64,000 nt of DNA from Alicycliphilus denitrificans K601. Its GTDB lineage: Bacteria; Pseudomonadota; Gammaproteobacteria; Burkholderiales; Burkholderiaceae_C. This document shows, one piece after another, positions 8,748-17,452 of the stretch; positions within the stretch are counted from its first letter, which is position 1; every line of letters begins with the position of its first letter. The notes beneath the pieces were generated by a model. It made no database searches. It saw nothing but the letters and a program-made list of their open reading frames with translations, and was not told where the DNA came from. Made by a program: the position numbers and the translations under genes. The stretch lies in NCBI RefSeq assembly GCF_000204645.1, contig NC_015422.1, positions 1,054,001 to 1,118,000 on the forward strand, in the 5' to 3' direction.

Positions 8748-8815
8748 TTGCTTCTGTATTGATAGCTGCTTGCGCTTGTCCTGTAGGCGCTAGAGGCTGA
8801 TTTGGCTATGAATCC
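8748..8815 (+). repeat. Dispersed ~65-bp repeat, copy B (contains a stop codon)
   Basis: Very regular copy: TTGCTTCTGTATTGATAGCT head, GCTTGCGCTTG, GGCGCTAGAGGCTGATTTGGCTAT, then GAATCC. The minus-strand dehydrogenase gene ends inside it: its TAG stop is at 8806-8808, and its last residues (DTDS) are written by the repeat tail or the bases just beyond. Confidence 0.85.
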
Positions 8816-9957
8816 GTGTCGAGGTGCCGCGGGCCGATGTCGGCGGTGCGCGTCACGCCCGCCAGCGTCATCGCCAGCAGCAGCTCGCGCTGCCACTGGG
8901 CCAGCAGCGTGCGCACGCCGGCCTCGCCCTGCGCGGCCAGCGCCCACACCCAGGGGCGGCCCACGAGCACGCCGCGCGCGCCCAGCGCCAGGGCCTTGAA
9001 CACGTCCACGCCGCCGCGCACGCCGCTGTCCACCAGCACCTCTGCCTGCGCGCCCACGGCCTGGGCGATGGCGGGCAGCTTGGCGGCGGTGGAGGCCACG
9101 GAATCGAGCTGGCGCCCGCCGTGGTTGGAGACGACGATCCCCTCCGCCCCCACGGCCACGGCGGCGCGCGCGTCCTCCACGTCGAGGATGCCCTTGAGCA
9201 GCAGGCGGCCCTTCCACTGGCCGCGCAGCCATTCGATGTCCTTCCAGGTCACGCCCGGGTCGAACTGCGCGTCCACCCAGGCCTTGAAGGCGTTGAGGTC
9301 GCGCGCGCCGGGCACCTGCGCGGTCAGGTTGCCGAAGCGCAGCGGCTTGCCGCGCAGCGCCACGTTCCACACCCAGCCGGGGCGCGCCAGCACCTGCGCG
9401 GCGCGCAGCAGCGCGGGGCGCGCGCCGCTGGCGGCCATGCCGTGGCGGATGTCGCGCAGGCGCATGCCGGGCAGCGGCAGGTCGACGGTGAAGACCAGCG
9501 TGCGGCAGCCGGCGGCCCAGGCATCGTCCAGCAGCGCGCGCACGGCGCCGCGGTCGCGCAGCATGTAGAGCTGGAACCACGGCGGCACGCTGGCGGCGGC
9601 CACCTCGGCCAGCGGGCAGATGCTCACGGTGGAGAGCGTGAACGGCACGCCCGCCGCGTGCGCGGCGCGCGCGGCCTGGGCCTCGCCCCGGCGCGCGGCC
9701 ATGCCGGCCAGGCCGATGGGCGCCAGCGCCAGCGGCAGCGCGCAGGGCTGGCCCGCCAGGGTGGCGCGGGTGTCCACCTGGGCCACGTCCACCAGCACGC
9801 GCTGGCGCAGGCGCAGGGCGGCGAGGTCGTCCACGTTGGCGGCCAGCGTGCGTTCGTCGTTGGCGCCACCGTCGATGTAGTCGAACAGGAAGCGCGGCAG
9901 GCGCCGCGCGGCCAGGCGGCGCCAGTCCTGGGGCGCGGCGGGGTAGTGCAGGCTCAT
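8806..9957 (-). CDS. FMN-dependent alpha-hydroxyacid dehydrogenase (lactate/mandelate dehydrogenase family)
   Basis: 383-residue member of the L-lactate dehydrogenase / (S)-mandelate dehydrogenase / glycolate oxidase family, which oxidises a 2-hydroxyacid to a 2-oxoacid using FMN. Visible signatures: FDYIDGGANDERT near residue 25, PIGLAGMAARRGE, the catalytic histidine in VVSNHGGRQLDS, and the FMN-phosphate site DSGVRGGVDVFKALALGARGVLVGRPW. Translationally coupled to the flavoprotein gene before it (the ATG of this gene overlaps that gene's TGA at 9954-9957). Followed by a ThDP enzyme, a pairing seen in mandelate-type pathways (MdlB-MdlC). The stop codon lies in a dispersed repeat. Confidence 0.88.
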   Translation of the reverse strand: MSLHYPAAPQDWRRLAARRLPRFLFDYIDGGANDERTLAANVDDLAALRLRQRVLVDVAQVDTRATLAGQPCALPLALAPIGLAGMAARRGEAQAARAAHAAGVPFTLSTVSICPLAEVAAASVPPWFQLYMLRDRGAVRALLDDAWAAGCRTLVFTVDLPLPGMRLRDIRHGMAASGARPALLRAAQVLARPGWVWNVALRGKPLRFGNLTAQVPGARDLNAFKAWVDAQFDPGVTWKDIEWLRGQWKGRLLLKGILDVEDARAAVAVGAEGIVVSNHGGRQLDSVASTAAKLPAIAQAVGAQAEVLVDSGVRGGVDVFKALALGARGVLVGRPWVWALAAQGEAGVRTLLAQWQRELLLAMTLAGVTRTADIGPRHLDTDS

Positions 9958-11564
9958 GCGGCCCTCCCGGTGATGGAGCGCGCGGCGGCGCGCGCGGTGA
10001 GGATGCAGCCGGGCAGGAAGGTGCCCTCCAGCGAGCGCTTGCCATTGGCGCCGCCGCCGCCGAAGCCCGCCGCCTCGCCCACGCAGTACAGGCCCGCGAT
10101 GGGCTGGCCCGCGCCGCCCTGCACGCGGCTTTGCAAATCCGTTTGCAGCCCGCCCAGGCTCTTGCGCGTGATGAGCTGCATCTGGATGGCGATGAACGGC
10201 CCCGCGCCGGGTTGTTGCAGCGGCGCGGGCGCGCAGGTGCGCAGCTTGTCCGGCCCCCACTGGCGCGCGTGCAGGATGCGGCGGATCTGGTCGTCGTTGT
10301 GCAGCTTGCTGCCGTGGGCGAAGTTGGCGTCGAACGCATCGGCCGTGGCCTGCAGCACCTGCGGGCGCACGTCGAGCGAGGCGGTCAGCGCGTTCATCTT
10401 CGCGGCCAGCCCGGCCAGCGTGTCGTCCACCAGGAAATGCGGGCTTTGCCGCTGCATCTGCCGCACCAGGCGGTGGTTGCCCAGCAGCGTTTCCTTCACG
10501 AACTGCGGGAACTGCCTGTCGCGGATGCGCTGGTTGTGCTCGGCGCCGGAGATGGCGAACTCCTTGGCCGCGATGCGCCAGTTGAGCAGGTGCCAGGTCC
10601 AGGGCTTTTCCTGCGCGGCGACGCGCTCGCACAGCCAATGCGTGTCGAAGCCCGTCACCAGCGGCTCGGGGCCGATGCGCTCGCCCCGGTGGTTCAGCCA
10701 CAGCGCGGATTTGCATGGGATGGCCGACAGGCCGTGCCCGTCGAAATGCGGGAACGGGTGCGGAAAGCCCGCCGCGTAGTTCCACATCTCGCCCGCGTGG
10801 GTGATCCGCGCGCCCAGGCGCTCGGCGGCGTGGCGGTGCAGCCGTCCGTCCGCGAACGGGTGCGCGCCGTTGAGCATGGCGGCGGGCCGGGGCCTGTCCT
10901 TGGGCCAGTTGGCGCGCGCTTCCTCGTGCCCGCCGTTGATGCCGCCCATGGCCAGCACCACCACGGGGGCGTGCAGGCGCACCTCCTCGCCCGTGGTCTC
11001 GTTCACAGCCACGGCGCCCGCGATCCGGCCGCTTTCATGGTCGAGCCCCGTGACGCGGTGGCCGTGCAGCAGCGTGAGCCGGCCTGCATCCGCGGCGCGC
11101 AGCGCGGCCACCATGCGCCGCGTGAGCTCGCGCGCGGTGCCCCAGACGATGTGGTAGCGCGGCAGGCTGTTGCCCTCGCCGTGGCGGCCGCGCTCCACCC
11201 AGTTCACGGCGGGCATGAACTTCACGCCCTCCTGCACCAGCCAGTCGTGCACCTGGGCGCGCGAGTGCTCCACGTAATAGCGCGCCCAGGCGCGGGGCCA
11301 ATGGTCCCCGGGGCCGAGTTCGCCAAAGCGCAGCCAGTCGGCCAGCGCGCGCTCGGGCGTGTCGGGGATCTTCATCTTCGCCTGCAGCGGCGTGCCCACC
11401 AGCGCCATGCCACCGAAGGCCCACAGGGCCAGGCCGCCGAAGCGCTCGGGCGTGTCGCGGTCCACCAGCGTGACGCGCCGGCCCGCGCGCAGCAGCTCCA
11501 GCGCGGTGACGATGCCGGCCAGGCCGCCGCCGATGACGAGGGCATCCGAAGAGTGAGGTGCCAT
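9954..11564 (-). CDS. FAD-dependent dehydrogenase (3-ketosteroid dehydrogenase / fumarate reductase flavoprotein-like)
   Basis: 536-residue flavoprotein. The N-terminal FAD motif is VIGGGLAGIVTALELLRAGRRVTLVD (about residues 10-35). A HPFADGRLHRHAAERLGA segment follows, and the C-terminal FAD motif is CVGEAAGFGGGGANGKRSLEGTFLPGC. It belongs to the FAD-binding dehydrogenase group that includes 3-ketosteroid delta-1-dehydrogenases and fumarate reductase flavoproteins. I cannot assign a substrate, and no steroid genes are near. Start at 11564 chosen from the AGGAGG site 9 bases upstream. First gene of a three-gene operon with the hydroxyacid dehydrogenase and the ThDP enzyme; divergent from an AraC-type regulator across 94 bases. 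Confidence 0.85.
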   Translation of the reverse strand: MAPHSSDALVIGGGLAGIVTALELLRAGRRVTLVDRDTPERFGGLALWAFGGMALVGTPLQAKMKIPDTPERALADWLRFGELGPGDHWPRAWARYYVEHSRAQVHDWLVQEGVKFMPAVNWVERGRHGEGNSLPRYHIVWGTARELTRRMVAALRAADAGRLTLLHGHRVTGLDHESGRIAGAVAVNETTGEEVRLHAPVVVLAMGGINGGHEEARANWPKDRPRPAAMLNGAHPFADGRLHRHAAERLGARITHAGEMWNYAAGFPHPFPHFDGHGLSAIPCKSALWLNHRGERIGPEPLVTGFDTHWLCERVAAQEKPWTWHLLNWRIAAKEFAISGAEHNQRIRDRQFPQFVKETLLGNHRLVRQMQRQSPHFLVDDTLAGLAAKMNALTASLDVRPQVLQATADAFDANFAHGSKLHNDDQIRRILHARQWGPDKLRTCAPAPLQQPGAGPFIAIQMQLITRKSLGGLQTDLQSRVQGGAGQPIAGLYCVGEAAGFGGGGANGKRSLEGTFLPGCILTARAAARSITGRAA

Positions 11565-11658
11565 GCGTGTGCCTCCTGCCGCGCACTCTGGGCGGTGCGC
11601 TGGCTGGCAACCATAGGCGCTTATGATGGGCCGTGATTGACTTTGGAGGCCATTCGTC

Positions 11659-12666
11659 TTGACCTTGCAGGCCAGCGTGTCGATGAGCTGGGTGAACACC
11701 GTGCTGGCGGCGGCCGAGCGTGCCGGCGTGCCGCGCGAGCGCCTGCTCGCGCAGGCCGGCATCGCCCCGGCGGAGCTGGCGCGCGAGCGCTGGCCCATCG
11801 ACCACATCACGCGGCTGTGGCGCGCGGCGGTGCACTGCACGCAGGACGCGGGCTTCGGCCTCAAGGCCGGGGCGCTGGTGGGGCCGGGCAGCTTCAACGT
11901 GGTGAGCTACCTGCTGCAGTCCGCGCCCAGCCTGCGCGGTGCGATCAGCGTGGTGCAGCAGTACCAACGCCTGATCAGCGACGGCGGGCGCTTCCAGATG
12001 ATCGCGGGCGCGCGGGCGGGCTGGGTGGTCTACCACCCGCGCCAGGGCGCGCTGGCGTTCAGCCCGCACCAGATCGAGGCGGTGCTGGCGGCGGTGGTGG
12101 CGTTCTCGCGCTGGGTCACCGGCCAGGCCGTGCGCCCGCTGCAGGTGCAGTTCAGCCAGCCGCGCGTGGGGCCGCTGGCGGGCTACCGCGAGGCCTTCGC
12201 CTGCCCGGTGGCGTTCGAGCAGGCGTTCAGCGGCGTGCTGCTGGACAACGCGCTGCTGGATGCGCCCCTGCCCCAGGCCGACGCGCAACTGGCGCGCCTG
12301 CATCACCAGTACGCGGCGCAGCGCCTGGCGGTGCTGCACGAGGGCGGCGCGCTGGCGCAGGAGCTGCGCGCCTGGATCGCCGCAGCGCTGCTGGGCCGCG
12401 TGCCCACGCGCGCCGAGGCCGCGCAGGCGCTGGGCCTGAGCGAGCGCACGCTGGCGCGGCGCATGCGGGCGCAGCGGCTGAGCTTCTCGGCGCTGCTGGA
12501 CGCCGTGCGGCGCGAGGCCGCGCTGCAGGCGGTGGCGGAGAGAGGCCGCCCCCTGGCCGAGATCGGCCAGGCGCTGGGCTATGCCGAGCCCAGCGTGTTC
12601 TGGCGCGCCTTCAGGCGCTGGACCGGGCAGACGCCCGCACAGTGGCGCGGCGCTGCAGTCCATTAG
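11659..12666 (+). CDS. AraC-family transcriptional regulator (OruR/arabinose-binding-like N-domain)
   Basis: 335-residue regulator. The first ~200 residues match the arabinose-binding-type domain of OruR/ArgR-like AraC regulators (the FNVVSYLLQSAPSLRGAI region). The last ~90 residues are the AraC helix-turn-helix domain (TRAEAAQALGLSERTLARRM and LAEIGQALGYAEPSVFWRAF...TPAQWR). The start is a TTG at 11659 with GGAGG nine bases upstream; the first ATG is at 11683. Divergent from the flavoprotein / hydroxyacid dehydrogenase / ThDP operon, which it probably controls. A partial dispersed repeat begins on the base after its stop. Confidence 0.88.
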   Translation: MTLQASVSMSWVNTVLAAAERAGVPRERLLAQAGIAPAELARERWPIDHITRLWRAAVHCTQDAGFGLKAGALVGPGSFNVVSYLLQSAPSLRGAISVVQQYQRLISDGGRFQMIAGARAGWVVYHPRQGALAFSPHQIEAVLAAVVAFSRWVTGQAVRPLQVQFSQPRVGPLAGYREAFACPVAFEQAFSGVLLDNALLDAPLPQADAQLARLHHQYAAQRLAVLHEGGALAQELRAWIAAALLGRVPTRAEAAQALGLSERTLARRMRAQRLSFSALLDAVRREAALQAVAERGRPLAEIGQALGYAEPSVFWRAFRRWTGQTPAQWRGAAVH

Positions 12667-12693
12667 ATTCTGATAGCTAAAGGCGCTTGCAGG
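12667..12693 (+). repeat. Dispersed repeat, partial copy C (left half)
   Basis: ATTCTGATAGCTAAAGGCGCTTGC-type left half of the family, starting right after the AraC stop codon. The right half (GGCC...ATTTGG) is missing. The remaining ~60 bases before the amidotransferase gene end show nothing notable. Confidence 0.6.
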
Positions 12694-12751
12694 ACGAGGG
12701 TCGATGGCGTATCTGCACCTCGTCCGCCATCGGTGGCCAAGCTGTGCATGG

Positions 12752-13468
12752 TCATTGCATGGGCAGCAGCAGTTCCAGGCCATCGAGCCAGCGCGTGAAC
12801 ACCGTGCCCGCCGCCGCGGGCAGGCGCGCCTGCAGCGCCCGGGCCTCGGCGCGCAGGGTGCGCGGATCGACGCCCGCCTGGGCCAGTTCGCAGGCATGGC
12901 CGACCAGCCAGCGCTCGATGGCGCGCGGATCGGCCTCCAGATGGCATTGCAGGCCGAGTACCTGGGGTCCCAAGGCGAAGCCCTGGTGCGGGCAGGTGGC
13001 GGTGCCCGCCAGGCACTGGGCGCCGGGCGGAATGCCGAACTGGTCGCCATGCCAGTGCAGCACGGGCACGCCGTCCAGCGCGGCGAGCGGGGAATCGCGC
13101 CCCGCCGCCGTCAGCGCGAGGGGCGCGAAGCCGATCTCCTTCACCCCCATGGGGGCGACCGGCGCGCCGAGCGCGCGGGCGATCAGCTGGGCGCCCAGGC
13201 AGATGCCCAGCAGCGGCTGCTGGCGGTGCAGGCGTTGCTGTATCAGCGCCAGTTCGTCGGCGAGGAAGGGGTAGGCGGCTTCGTCGAACGCGCCGATGGG
13301 CCCGCCCAGCACGACCAGCAGGTCGGCGTCGGCCAGGTGCGGCGCGTGCAGGTCTTCGGTGGGCGCGTCCACGTAGCGCACGGTATAGCCCCGGGACTGG
13401 AGCAGCGGCTCCAGCGTACCCAGGTCTTCGAAATGCAGGTGGCGGATGGCGATGGCGGTGTGGGTCAT
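12752..13468 (-). CDS. Class I glutamine amidotransferase (GMP synthase-like)
   Basis: 238-residue stand-alone class I glutamine amidotransferase of the GATase1 / GMP-synthase-like type. The catalytic cysteine is in LLGICLGAQLIA (about residue 88), the histidine and glutamate of the triad in LGLQCHLEAD, with the typical HWHGDQF motif between them. No synthase domain is attached, so what it aminates, or whether it instead hydrolyses a gamma-glutamyl amide, cannot be read from sequence. Its ATG overlaps the YggS stop by four bases, making it the last gene of a coupled benE-like / yggS / amidotransferase operon. Confidence 0.85.
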   Translation of the reverse strand: MTHTAIAIRHLHFEDLGTLEPLLQSRGYTVRYVDAPTEDLHAPHLADADLLVVLGGPIGAFDEAAYPFLADELALIQQRLHRQQPLLGICLGAQLIARALGAPVAPMGVKEIGFAPLALTAAGRDSPLAALDGVPVLHWHGDQFGIPPGAQCLAGTATCPHQGFALGPQVLGLQCHLEADPRAIERWLVGHACELAQAGVDPRTLRAEARALQARLPAAAGTVFTRWLDGLELLLPMQ

Positions 13469-14259
13469 GGTGGGGTTTCCTCGCAGGAACTGGGCCAGTA
13501 GTGGCCGTCGGGCAGCGCCCGCGCGCCGAAGAGCGCCTGGCCCACGCGCACGACGGTAGCGCCTTCCTCGATGGCGATTTCAAAGTCGCCCGACATGCCC
13601 ATCGACAGCTCCTCCAGCGTGATGCCCGCAGGCGCCTCTTGGCGCAGCCGGTCGCGCAGCGTGCGCAGCAGCACGAAGCAGCGGCGCACGCGCGCGGCGT
13701 CGCTGGAGAACAGCGCCAGCGTCATCAGCCCGCGCACGCGCAGCGCCGGGAAGGCGGGCAGGGCGCGCAGGAAGGCCGCCACTTCCCTGGGCAGCAGGCC
13801 GTACTTGCTGGCTTCGCCCGAGGTGTTGACCTGCACGAACACATCCAGCGCGCGGCCCTCGGCCTGCAGGCGCCGCTCCAGCGCCTCGGCCACGCGCAGG
13901 CTGTCGAGCGCCTGGAACTCGCTGGCGAAGCGCGCCACCAGCCTGGCCTTGTTGGTCTGCAGGTGGCCGATGACCGACCAGCGCAGACCGGGCAGGTCCT
14001 GCGTGGCCTGCCATTTGCCGAGGGCCTCCTGCGGCTTGTTCTCGCCCAGCAGGCGGCAGCCCGCCGCGTGGGCCAGGCGCACGCGGGCCTCGGGCTGGGT
14101 CTTGCTCACGGGCAACAGGCGCACGCTGGCCGGGTCGCGCCCGGCGCGCTGGCAGGCGGCGGCGATGCGTGCCTGCACGGTGGCGAGGTGGCGCTGGAAG
14201 TCCTGCAGCGTCGCGGCCTGCGGGTAGCGGCCGTGCTGGTCGTGGCGGGTGGCTGTCAT
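13465..14259 (-). CDS. yggS: YggS/PLPBP family pyridoxal-phosphate homeostasis protein
   Basis: 264-residue PLP-binding protein with the alanine-racemase-like TIM barrel. The PLP lysine is in LLPVSKTQP (about residue 52); HLQTNKA, VNTSGEASKYG, MTLA and LSMGMSGDFEIAIEEGATVVRVG are all family signatures. YggS/PLPBP has no known catalytic activity and helps maintain PLP and amino-acid balance. The N-terminal ~20 residues are longer than in E. coli. Start at 14259 overlaps the stop of the upstream permease gene (ATGA), and the stop overlaps the start of the amidotransferase, so all three are translationally coupled. This is notable because a PLP-sensing MocR regulator is divergent from the operon. 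Confidence 0.92.
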   Translation of the reverse strand: MTATRHDQHGRYPQAATLQDFQRHLATVQARIAAACQRAGRDPASVRLLPVSKTQPEARVRLAHAAGCRLLGENKPQEALGKWQATQDLPGLRWSVIGHLQTNKARLVARFASEFQALDSLRVAEALERRLQAEGRALDVFVQVNTSGEASKYGLLPREVAAFLRALPAFPALRVRGLMTLALFSSDAARVRRCFVLLRTLRDRLRQEAPAGITLEELSMGMSGDFEIAIEEGATVVRVGQALFGARALPDGHYWPSSCEETPP

Positions 14260-15473
14260 GACACGGCTCCTTTACCGGCAAGGGCGGGCCGTGGCAGGCG
14301 GCCATGCAGCACCGCGTGGGCCGCGAGCCCGACCACCAGGCCCCAGAAGGCGCCGCCGATGCCCAGCAGCGTGATGTTGGCGGCGGCGGCCAGGAAGGTG
14401 ATCAGGGCCGACTCGCGCGCCTTCGCGTCGGCCAGGGCCGTGGCCAGGCTGGTGCCGATGGTGCCCAGCAGCGCCAGCCCCGCCAGCATGGTGATGAAGG
14501 TGGCCGGCAGCGCCATGAAGACCGCCGCCAGCGTGACGCCGAATACGCCCACGAGGATGTAGCACACGCCTGCCGCGATGCCGGCGACCCAGCGCTTGGA
14601 AGGGTCCTCGTGCGCCTCGCGCCCGGTGCAGATGGCGGCGGTGATGGCCGCGAGGTTGAAGGCGTGCGCACCGAACGGCGCCATCAGCAGCGAGCCCAGC
14701 CCGGTCACGGCGACGATGGGGCTGGCGCTGGTGGCGTAGCCGTCGCCGCGCAGCACCAGCATGCCGGGCATGTACTGGCCGCTGAGCGTGATGAGGAACA
14801 GCGGCAGCGCCACGCTGAGCAGGGCATTGAGCGAGAACGCGGGCATCGTGAACACCGGTGCCGCGAGCTGCAGGCGCAGGCTGGACAGGTCCACCCGCCC
14901 CTGCACCAGCAGAAAGCCCAGGCCCAGCAGCAGGATGCCCACCACCGCCCAGCGCGCCGCCACGCGCCGCAGCAGCACGTAGGCCAGCACCAGCAGCCCG
15001 GCCAGCAGCGGGTCGACGCCCATGCCACCGAAGGCGCGGATGCCGAACTGCAGCAGGATGCCCGCCAGCAGCCCGGCCGCGACGCCGGGCGGAATCCAGC
15101 GGATCACGCGGTCGAACCCGCCCGACAGGCCCAGCGCCACGAAGGCCGCGGCCGACACCAGGTAGGCGCCCACGGCTTCGGCATAGGGCGTGGTGGCCAG
15201 CGCGGTGACGAGGAACGCCGCCGCCGGCGTGGACCACGCGGTGATGACCGGCGCGCGCGTCATCCAGCTCAGCAGTACGCCCGTGACCCCTACGCCGACG
15301 GAAATCGACCACACCCACGAGGCCGTCAGCTCCGGCCCCAGGCCGGCCACCTGGGCGGCCTGGAACACCAGGATGAACGTGCCGCCGTAGTTGACGATGA
15401 CCGAGACCAGCCCGGCCACGATGGGGTGGACCAGATCGCGCGGGCGCAGAGGGGAGGGGGGTGCGTGCTGCAT
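14256..15473 (-). CDS. BenE-family permease (benzoate:H+ symporter family)
   Basis: 405-residue polytopic membrane protein, about 12 hydrophobic segments, matching the BenE family over its full length. N-terminal signatures: VIVNYGGTFILVFQAAQ and WMTRAPVITAWSTPAAAFL; the conserved GAHAFNLAAITAAICTG loop lies around residue 265. The prototype moves benzoate, but there is no benzoate gene in the window. The operon partners (YggS, amidotransferase) and the divergent MocR regulator suggest a different substrate, possibly a vitamin B6 form or an amino compound (inference only). Confidence 0.88.
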   Translation of the reverse strand: MQHAPPSPLRPRDLVHPIVAGLVSVIVNYGGTFILVFQAAQVAGLGPELTASWVWSISVGVGVTGVLLSWMTRAPVITAWSTPAAAFLVTALATTPYAEAVGAYLVSAAAFVALGLSGGFDRVIRWIPPGVAAGLLAGILLQFGIRAFGGMGVDPLLAGLLVLAYVLLRRVAARWAVVGILLLGLGFLLVQGRVDLSSLRLQLAAPVFTMPAFSLNALLSVALPLFLITLSGQYMPGMLVLRGDGYATSASPIVAVTGLGSLLMAPFGAHAFNLAAITAAICTGREAHEDPSKRWVAGIAAGVCYILVGVFGVTLAAVFMALPATFITMLAGLALLGTIGTSLATALADAKARESALITFLAAAANITLLGIGGAFWGLVVGLAAHAVLHGRLPRPALAGKGAVS

Positions 15474-15562
15474 GGGTCGTGAGGGGAACCAGTGGAAGCC
15501 GCTTTTGTATTCCTAAAATGGCCTGAAGCATCCATCCACTTTTTCCAGGAAGATCCGGCCAA
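15474..15562. promoter_or_regulatory. Divergent promoter region between the BenE-like operon and mocR
   Basis: 89-base gap. It holds an inverted repeat AGTGGA (15491-15496) / TCCACT (15535-15540) flanking an AT-rich core with TAAAAT at 15514-15519. MocR regulators usually bind repeated sites overlapping their own and the divergent promoter, so these arms are the best operator candidates. Confidence 0.35.
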
Positions 15563-17035
15563 TTGTTCAAGCACGCCCAACTCGAATCGGTGAAGGCCTG
15601 GCTGGGCGACCCCGCCCACGGCGCGCTGCCGCTGCATGCGCGCGTGCAGCGCGCGTTACGGCAGTTGATCCTGGAAGGCGCGCTCGGCGGCGGCCAGCCC
15701 TTGCCCGCCTCGCGCGCGCTGGCGCGTTCGCTGGGTGTATCGCGCGACACGGTGGAGGCGGCCTACGGCCAACTGCATGCCGAAGGCTTCATCGAGCGGC
15801 GAGTGGGCAGCGGCAGTTTCGTTTCGCCGCGCGCGCAGCGCCTGGGCGCGCAGGCACGGCGGCCCGCTGCGCCGGCGGGAGCCCCGCGCCTGAGCCAGCG
15901 CGGCGAGGCGCTGTACCGGGGCGGCGGCGTGCGCGACTTCCTCGTGCCGCGCCCGTTCGCGCCCGGCGTCCCCGACACGCGCGCTTTTCCCCTCGCCACC
16001 TGGGAGCGCCTGCAGCGCCAGGTCCTCAAGGAGCATGGCGCGCGCGCCCTGCTGCACAGCCCGCCGCAAGGCATGGAGCCACTGCGCCGCGCGATTGCCG
16101 ACTACGTGAACCTGGAGCGCGGCGCACGCGCCACGCCCGAGCGTGTGCTGGTGCTCACCAGCTCGCAGCAGGCGCTGGCCCTGTGCGCCACGGTGCTGCT
16201 CGACGCGGGTGAGCGCATCTGCGTGGAAGACCCACTCTACCAAGGCGCGCGCCGCGCCTTCGAGGCGGCGGGCCTGGCCTGCGTGCCCGTGCCGGTGGAT
16301 GGCGGCGGCATGCAGGTGCAGCACCTGGACGGTGCGGCCTCCCCGGCGCGCGCCGTGTACCTCACCCCTTCGCACCAGTACCCCACCGGCGCCACGCTGG
16401 CGCTGGAGCGCCGCCTGGCCGTGGTGGACTGGGCGCAGCGCCACCAGGCCTGGATCATCGAGGACGACTACGACAGCGAATTCCACTACGCCGGCAAGCC
16501 CACGGCCTGCGTGCAGGGGCTGGACGCGCACGAACGCACGCTTTACATCGGTACCTTCAGCAAGTCGCTGTTCCCGGGCCTGCGCATAGGCTACCTGGTG
16601 CTGCCGCCGCAGCTCGTGGCGCCCATGGCGGTGGCGCGCACGCTGCTGGACGGGCACAGCGCACCCATTGCCCAGCTCACGCTGGCGCGCTTCATCGAGG
16701 GCGGGCACTTCGGCGCCCACGTGCGCGCCATGCGTGGCCTGTACGCCGCGCGGCGCGACGTGCTGGCGCGGCTGGTGCGCGAGCATCTGGCCGCCTGGGT
16801 GCAGCCGCGCGTGCCCGCGGGCGGCATGCAGATGCCCTGCGTCTTCACCTGCGACCTGCCCGAGCGCGCCGCCGTCGATGCGGCGCGCCGCGCGGGCATC
16901 GACCTGCAGGGGCTGTCGGCGCTGTATGCCGCCGAGCCGGCAGAGGCCGGGTTCCTCATGGGCTTCGCGGCCTATGCGCCGCAGGAGATGGAGACCGCCG
17001 TCAAGGCGCTGGCCGGGGTGCTGCGGCGTCTGTGA
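15563..17035 (+). CDS. MocR-type (PdxR-like) GntR/aminotransferase transcriptional regulator
   Basis: 490-residue fusion of a GntR winged helix (about residues 20-90: ALRQLILEGALGGGQPLPASRALARSLGVSRDTVEAAYGQL) with a fold-I class I aminotransferase domain. The PLP lysine is in YIGTFSKSLFPGLRIGYL and the aspartate-tyrosine pair in IIEDDYDSEF. MocR proteins use PLP, or PLP joined to an effector amine, as signal. The start is a TTG at 15563 with AGGAAG ten bases upstream. Divergent from the BenE-like / YggS / amidotransferase operon, its likely target. Confidence 0.9.
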   Translation: MFKHAQLESVKAWLGDPAHGALPLHARVQRALRQLILEGALGGGQPLPASRALARSLGVSRDTVEAAYGQLHAEGFIERRVGSGSFVSPRAQRLGAQARRPAAPAGAPRLSQRGEALYRGGGVRDFLVPRPFAPGVPDTRAFPLATWERLQRQVLKEHGARALLHSPPQGMEPLRRAIADYVNLERGARATPERVLVLTSSQQALALCATVLLDAGERICVEDPLYQGARRAFEAAGLACVPVPVDGGGMQVQHLDGAASPARAVYLTPSHQYPTGATLALERRLAVVDWAQRHQAWIIEDDYDSEFHYAGKPTACVQGLDAHERTLYIGTFSKSLFPGLRIGYLVLPPQLVAPMAVARTLLDGHSAPIAQLTLARFIEGGHFGAHVRAMRGLYAARRDVLARLVREHLAAWVQPRVPAGGMQMPCVFTCDLPERAAVDAARRAGIDLQGLSALYAAEPAEAGFLMGFAAYAPQEMETAVKALAGVLRRL

Positions 17036-17208
17036 ATTTGAACTCGGCTTCCTGCCTGGTTATCCGACGAATGCAAAACCGTATCAGGCACAAGGAGGCG
17101 CCCTCGTTCAAGCGCGGGCGGCTGGCGCACGCATCGGCGCGAGCCGTTCCCGCAGCACGAAGCGCATGGCGAAGAGCCGGTGCGGCCTTGCAGCCACCGC
17201 CGCGGTGG

Positions 17209-17436
17209 CTACCGCGATGCGTCGTTCGCCGTGGCGCCATCGTCGCTGGCCAGTGCGTCTGCCGCCTTGCCGACGCCTTTGCCGACGATCCTGGCACCGC
17301 CGATGGCGGCATCGGCGGCCAGGCCCACGGCCGATGCCGTGACGCTGACGGCGGTGCCGGCGACGCTGACCACCGTGCAGCCGGGCAACTGCAGCAGCAT
17401 GGCGCAGGAGCCCATGGGCAGAAGGTAGCGGCGCAT
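17209..17436 (-). CDS. Small NMA1124-like lipoprotein
   Basis: 75-residue predicted lipoprotein: start MRRYLLPMG, hydrophobic stretch, lipobox LQLPGC with the lipidated cysteine at residue 20. The mature part is alanine/glycine/valine-rich (SVAGTAVSV...AADAAIGGARIVGKGVG), as in the NMA1124-like family of short betaproteobacterial lipoproteins. Function unknown. It lies 16 bases downstream of metG on the same strand. A perfect GCCACCG/CGGTGGC hairpin (17193-17209) touches the stop codon but lacks a T-run. Confidence 0.72.
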   Translation of the reverse strand: MRRYLLPMGSCAMLLQLPGCTVVSVAGTAVSVTASAVGLAADAAIGGARIVGKGVGKAADALASDDGATANDASR

Positions 17437-17452
17437 GTCAGGAGCCGCGGGG

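Noticed and set aside
14256..15473. Benzoate degradation locus
   Set aside because: Only the permease resembles BenE; no benABCD or catechol genes are in the window, and the operon partners are PLP-related.
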